A DNA stretch of 64,000 nucleotides, taken from the NCBI GenBank assembly GCA_023525975.1, contig CM042032.1, positions 72,438,260 to 72,502,259 of the forward strand, written 5' to 3'. The position numbers and the translations under genes were made by a program. The notes beneath the pieces were generated by a model, which worked only from the letters and a program-made list of their open reading frames with translations, searched no databases and was not told the DNA's origin. The DNA is from Smallanthus sonchifolius. Lineage: Eukaryota > Streptophyta > Magnoliopsida > Asterales > Asteraceae. Shown one piece after another: positions 59,689 to 64,000 of this stretch. Each line of letters starts with the position of its first letter. Within the stretch, counting starts at the first letter, position 1.

Positions 59689-60545
59689 GAAGATGAATGA
59701 GATATCGATACTCGAAGTGGTGTGGTTGGATTGAATAATTACTAAACTTGGGTAACTCTAGTAGGATGTGTTGCATATTTTTTGCTAGTGCTAACAAATC
59801 TAGGTTGTAAAAAAAATTGTCATAAACATTATAAAGGTTTTGATTATTACTCATAATTTTGACATTAACATGTCATAAAGTTTTTGATGTTTTATTTGAC
59901 TCATTATGGTCATAATTGTGTTTAAATAAAATAATTAAATAAGGTGTTTGGTATGAGTATAAATAAAACCTTATGTTTCACCTTTTATGAGAGAAAAAAT
60001 AATATATGAGTTTTCTCTAAATCTTACCAAGTCCATAAAAAACTAGTAGTCACATTGTTGTTGTATAAAATAGAGAGGAGTACTCTTTATTTGTTCTTCC
60101 ACCAACTAAACTTTATTCTTTTTCCATAATCACTAACACCATAACCCGGTGCTACCTCGGGCGCGAGAGCTATTCCCGGCCGTACACACTGCTTCGGCTG
60201 TTGTACCCTGGGGGACAGACGTGTTCGTCCAAGAGGAGACACGGAATCTGTTTTAAGGGCCCCGTGTTAAACACGATCCTCAGCCAAAACCGTTCAACAT
60301 TTTGTGTGTTCATTGTTGCAGTCAAGAACGGAGTAGATGACTCGGCTAGTAGAAGACGTTGGAGTCAAGAATATCATTCAAGACTACAGTTTGAATAATC
60401 TTATTTTGATATTTTGTAATTTATCTTTATATTTGTTCGTATTTGTATAACGGTATTGTACCGGTGCATTTCCCATTAATAACGAGAGTATCGTTATTAT
60501 TATTTTTATTATTATTTTAATAAAACCGTGACCCACTTTCCTACA
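59689..60545 (+). mobile_element. Element H 3' LTR-like copy, 5'-truncated
   Basis: Matches the other LTR-like copies from GAAGATGAATGAG to CCTACA, with more differences than they show among themselves. The first ~170 bp are missing. The sequence then diverges completely, which marks the right LTR boundary. Confidence 0.55.
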
Positions 60546-61203
60546 AAGAGATCATAAAGTTGCAAGAATTTCGCTAAATTCACTAAGTATCATTCTTCAT
60601 CACAAAATTACAAAGATGAAACGGTTATAGGATCTATACAAAATATGTGTGTTGGTCCACAGTTGGGGTTAGTGATTAATTATCACAACAAGTGTTAAGG
60701 ATTTGTGCGGAAGGAGAGATCAAAACTATCACACACAGACGAAGATTCGATTTAGATATTAAGTTAAGTTTGTATAGATTATCGAATGATATTACTATGA
60801 AGAAAAGTTCAATAAAATTGTAAATTATATCTAGAGTACTCAACGGAACACTTTGAAGTATTTAGATAAGTAGGCCACACACTTGATTTGTTGATAATGA
60901 ATGGCTTGCTTAAATAGGCGAAATTTCTTGGTAAAGTTGAGGATAAACGACAAATATGATTAGTTATCTTCTTGAAGTGATTCAACCTATTAGTCTACTG
61001 TATGATCTGATATCTTTATCTTCTTAAAATTCTTTGTTGCAATCAGCCCATTTATATAGATGTTGTGTCAGGATCTTCTAGAATGTTTGACGTCATTTAT
61101 ACATGTCACCTAATGAACGATGTATAAGTCGGTGAAGTTCAGATCCTTCTTTTTTAGAAGACTAAGTCCTGAAAAAGTTCAGAAGCTTACCTAATGCCTC
61201 TTA
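60546..61203. other. Unassigned non-coding DNA
   Basis: AT-rich, no ORF of note, no repeat shared with the rest of the window. Confidence 0.6.
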
Positions 61204-61448
61204 AGGGGCTGTTTGGTAGTCTCTTAATGGTCATTAAGAGGCTACCTCTTAATAGTTCAAAGCCTCTTAATGGTTCAAAGCCTCTTAATAGTTAAGATGT
61301 AAGGGGCCATGTAACTTGTGATGACTTACCATTAAGATGTTACCTCTTAACCATTCAGACTTAAGGTTACCTCTTAACCATTAAGAGGCTTTGAACTATT
61401 AAGAGGTAGTCTCTTAATGATCATTAAGAGGCTACCAAACAGCCCCTT
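61204..61448. mobile_element. ~245-bp hAT-type MITE with long TIRs
   Basis: Ends AGGGGCTGTTTGGTAG and CTACCAAACAGCCCCTT are inverted repeats that extend through CTCTTAATG.TCATTAAGAG for ~43 bp with one mismatch. The interior repeats GCCTCTTAATGGTTCAAA-type units and can fold back. GGGGCTGTTTGG ends are typical of plant hAT MITEs. No clear 8-bp TSD. Confidence 0.75.
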
Positions 61449-62070
61449 AGTTAGGTGTTAAGTGCCATTTTTAAGTATTCTTTAGAAGCCTCTGAAGTTG
61501 AGGATCTAAACTTAAACTTTAGAGACAAAACTTTTGTCTTCTGAACGATCTTTTTCTCCGATACTTAACTAAAATACTTAGAGGTTTACAAATGATATTT
61601 TCTAACAATCTCCCCGTAAGTATTGAAAGAAAAAGATACAATATATACAAAAAGATAAGTTTAATAGAGTTTGAACATGAGTTTGGAAAATTTATTCAAA
61701 ACCTCTAATATAAGTATCTTTTTCGAAGGAGAGTTAAATCAATAATGTTGGTTTCTTAACTATTTTTAAAATTTTTTTCTTGGTTAAAGAAGATCAGAGA
61801 AAGTCGTGCACGTACCCTTCCATGGTTGAGGTGATTCTTTAATTCTTATGGATGAAGATCCAACATATGACTTCACCAACATTCTAATATATTTGTCCAC
61901 AATCACTGTGAGTTCACATTCTTTCAAAGTTGGTGGGATGGGTCTATTTCCCTTGGATCAATGTGAATCGAATGTTTCATTTATGCCTCCTAAAGTATTT
62001 GGAAGAATGTTTTGTCTTTGAGTGGGTGCCCTTAGAGGAAGTTGTCTCAACCTTCTTTATCTTTCATTTG
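61449..62070. other. Unassigned DNA left of the SIRE-like relic
   Basis: No ORF. Probably continues the copia relic on the minus strand, but I recognise no protein blocks here. Confidence 0.4.
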
Positions 62071-62640
62071 CTAATATAATTTTAGCAAACCATATGGTGT
62101 GAACATCATGGATACCCGAGTCTTCATATGTAGAAAGACATCTTGTTTCTCATGTGGGATGTAAATTAGTTCGTCCCTTGAAATGTTTCTAGCAAACTCT
62201 TGCTCGATAAGACACATTACAAATCTAGGATACATTAGAAATCTATTAGTAAGAGGACATGACACGTTGGCAATGAAGTCCTTCATCAAATATCTAGAGA
62301 AATTAAAATTGAGATTTTTGGCAAGACCATGCATTAGACAAAAACAAAAACCACCACAAAAAGTACATTAGTGATGAACCACATTAGAGGTGATTGCAAT
62401 AGCACTTTTTGAATAACAAGAGTCTTGTTAATAGAGATATCATAGTCTATGAGTTGGTTTGCATCCAAATGACTTGAGAACAACAACTTGCAGTAGCCAC
62501 ATATTCTGCTTCAGCGGTTGAAGTTTATACACAATTTTGTTTCTTGGATGTCCAACTAACCAGTTTTTCCTTTTAGATTCCTAATGTACTTTTTATATCC
62601 AATTTGCATCTAGCATAGATACCACAGTCCCAAGTTGTAA
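62071..62640 (-). pseudogene. SIRE-like copia relic: RNase H end and downstream ORF piece
   Basis: The minus strand first reads copia RNase H: IYARCKLDIKSTLGI, LVSWTSKKQNCV, TSTAEAEYVATASCCSQV and, after a frameshift, an AIAITSNVVHH-like stretch, with two stops. It then passes directly into an 87-codon frame (62071-62334). This has LNFNFSRYLMKDFIANV and FLMYPRFVMCLIEQEFARN, followed by a KQDVFLHMK-like segment. That block resembles the Gag-like/extra domain of Asteraceae SIRE-type elements (FLMYPRFVQ ... KKVFANMK). The direct join implies a deletion. No LTRs located. Confidence 0.6.
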
Positions 62641-64000
62641 TTCTTAGGATACTGATGTGCTCGGTATGGTCTATAAAAACTAAGCAAAAACTAATCTAGA
62701 CACTCTAGTTAAACTCTAGAAAACCCTTAAACTAGACCACAATGACAGGCAAGTGTATCTATCAATTGTAATACGGCCTAATAGAAGTCCGAATATCGAA
62801 CCCACGAGACATTGACTATAATTAAAACTAGACTCTGACACATAACTAAAATATTTGGTTTTGGGGGGATTTCTACAGGCTAGGTCTAAAATAACTAAAA
62901 GCAACTGTAACTAAGACTAACTAACGACAACCGGCTATCACTCGGGAAGTTTAGATGAAATCAAGAATCGGGAAAGTACTACCCAGGTAAGAATCCTATT
63001 TGTGAATCTCGCATTTCTCTCGGTTAAGGAAACTATGATGGAACCAGGGTCTTAACTTACTACGCCCTCAGAAAACCTAGTGGATCTCTGATCATTCTCA
63101 AGGTGTGACCGAAAAAGAAACCCTAAGGGGAGTGTGATGTTCACCGGTTGGTTGGATTACCTCTAAGTCTCAACAACAATATTAAAGTACCCAAAAGATA
63201 GATTACCTCTCAGTCTCACTATCTCAATACACCCTAAGATGCAAGGAGTAACCTGAAAACTCTTGATAAGACACGAGCAAATAATACTAGGAAATCGAGG
63301 GAAATCTCCTCTCAAAGCCTTTACACCTAAACACCTAACACCAAAGACAACCCGACTACTTATCACCTCTCAGCTATCGAAGTAGGTAGAATATTTAAAT
63401 CCTCTAAACTCTCAATGACCATTCCTATGGATTATGATATCAGTAAACCATACACAAATCACAAACACATAGTAAGTGACCTAACATGCATCTATAACTG
63501 AACGACATTCAGCAAGATACATATGAAACAATAATTGATCATAAATCAGAGATAAATATGCACACACATCAAACCAATTGCAATCAAGTTTACTACTTTA
63601 ACATTAATGCATCAACAAGAATCCAAAAAACCGAAAAAAAATCCAATCTTTCAACAAATATTTATCAAAACCTAGGTAGCTATAGAGGTTTAGCCAATGA
63701 TCATGTTCAAAAACAGTAAATCAACAGTAAAATTCAAGAACATAACGTCAATTAAACCAATCAAATACAAGAAAACGAAGAATGATAACCGAATGATTAC
63801 AAGCTAACCAATGCGTGCTCAAAGCTTCAATCCCTTGCTCCGATTGCCTTCTCTACTCCCAAAATCACCCAAAGTCTCTGATTTGACGGCTAAAAGTCGA
63901 ACCCTTAGCATAAAGGCATTAAAATCTTTAAATAATCAATTTTAGGGTTTTTGCCGTAATTAAGGTTGTTCGCATGTCACGAACGCCGGACAGAGCTTCT
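62641..64000. other. Unassigned, probable LTR-retrotransposon non-coding DNA
   Basis: No supported gene. GACAGGCAAGTGTATCTATC and CCGAATATCGAACCCACGAG near 62745-62805 resemble untranslated regions of plant Athila-type gypsy elements, from memory only. The window ends inside this stretch. Confidence 0.35.

Noticed and set aside
62716..64000. Host gene at the right edge
   Set aside because: Only short frames (62-67 codons) without recognisable domains; the sequence has retrotransposon-like wording.

Overview
The window looks like nuclear DNA of a flowering plant, very probably Asteraceae (daisy family). The reasons are a CYP82-type cytochrome P450 with one intron, plant-type Ty1/copia and Ty3/gypsy retrotransposons primed by initiator tRNA-Met, a plant L1-type LINE tail, AT-rich intergenic DNA, and a relic at 62.1-62.6 kb resembling a SIRE-type copia protein I associate with Asteraceae genomes. 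Genus is not determined. Assignments come from reading the sequence and comparing repeats by eye; no database search was run.

The only gene that looks intact is the two-exon P450 at 34619-36286 (524 codons, all P450 signature motifs present). Three 5'-truncated copies lie at 2682-3570, 21044-21479 and 24972-25324. All three join the same non-coding repeat (called R1 here) to the same point in exon 1, so truncation happened once and was then amplified.

Most of the window is a tandem segmental duplication. The repeating order is P450 piece, 3' flank, ~28-bp minisatellite, broken copia gag, R1, long-TIR element, LINE tail, degenerate relic, then an LTR-like element with a long hairpin-rich non-coding interior (called H here). 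Unit A runs roughly 1-16.7 kb, unit B 21.0-31.2 kb (internally rearranged), unit C 34.6-60.5 kb. A 2.85-kb LTR-like insertion sits at the same base with the same flanks in A and C, while B keeps the empty site, so A and C are the closer relatives.

Younger insertions decorate the array. These are a 3.9-kb copia element (16745-20659, minus strand, most of RT deleted), a hAT-like element with an 8-bp target duplication (31631-32500), a deleted gypsy-like element upstream of the P450 (32597-33971), and small MITEs. In unit C there is a nest: the 2.85-kb LTR (47104-57705) holds an antisense LTR (48238-50506) and a nearly intact CRM-like Ty3/gypsy element (52241-57385; LTRs differ at 3 of 404 positions; one nonsense codon and one frameshift).

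The most unusual signal is the H interior: about 4 kb of non-coding DNA built as a string of short near-perfect palindromes, present in three duplicated copies and bounded in unit C by an LTR-like copy on each side. The right end (60.5-64 kb) lies outside the array and holds a MITE, a SIRE-like copia relic and unassigned DNA.
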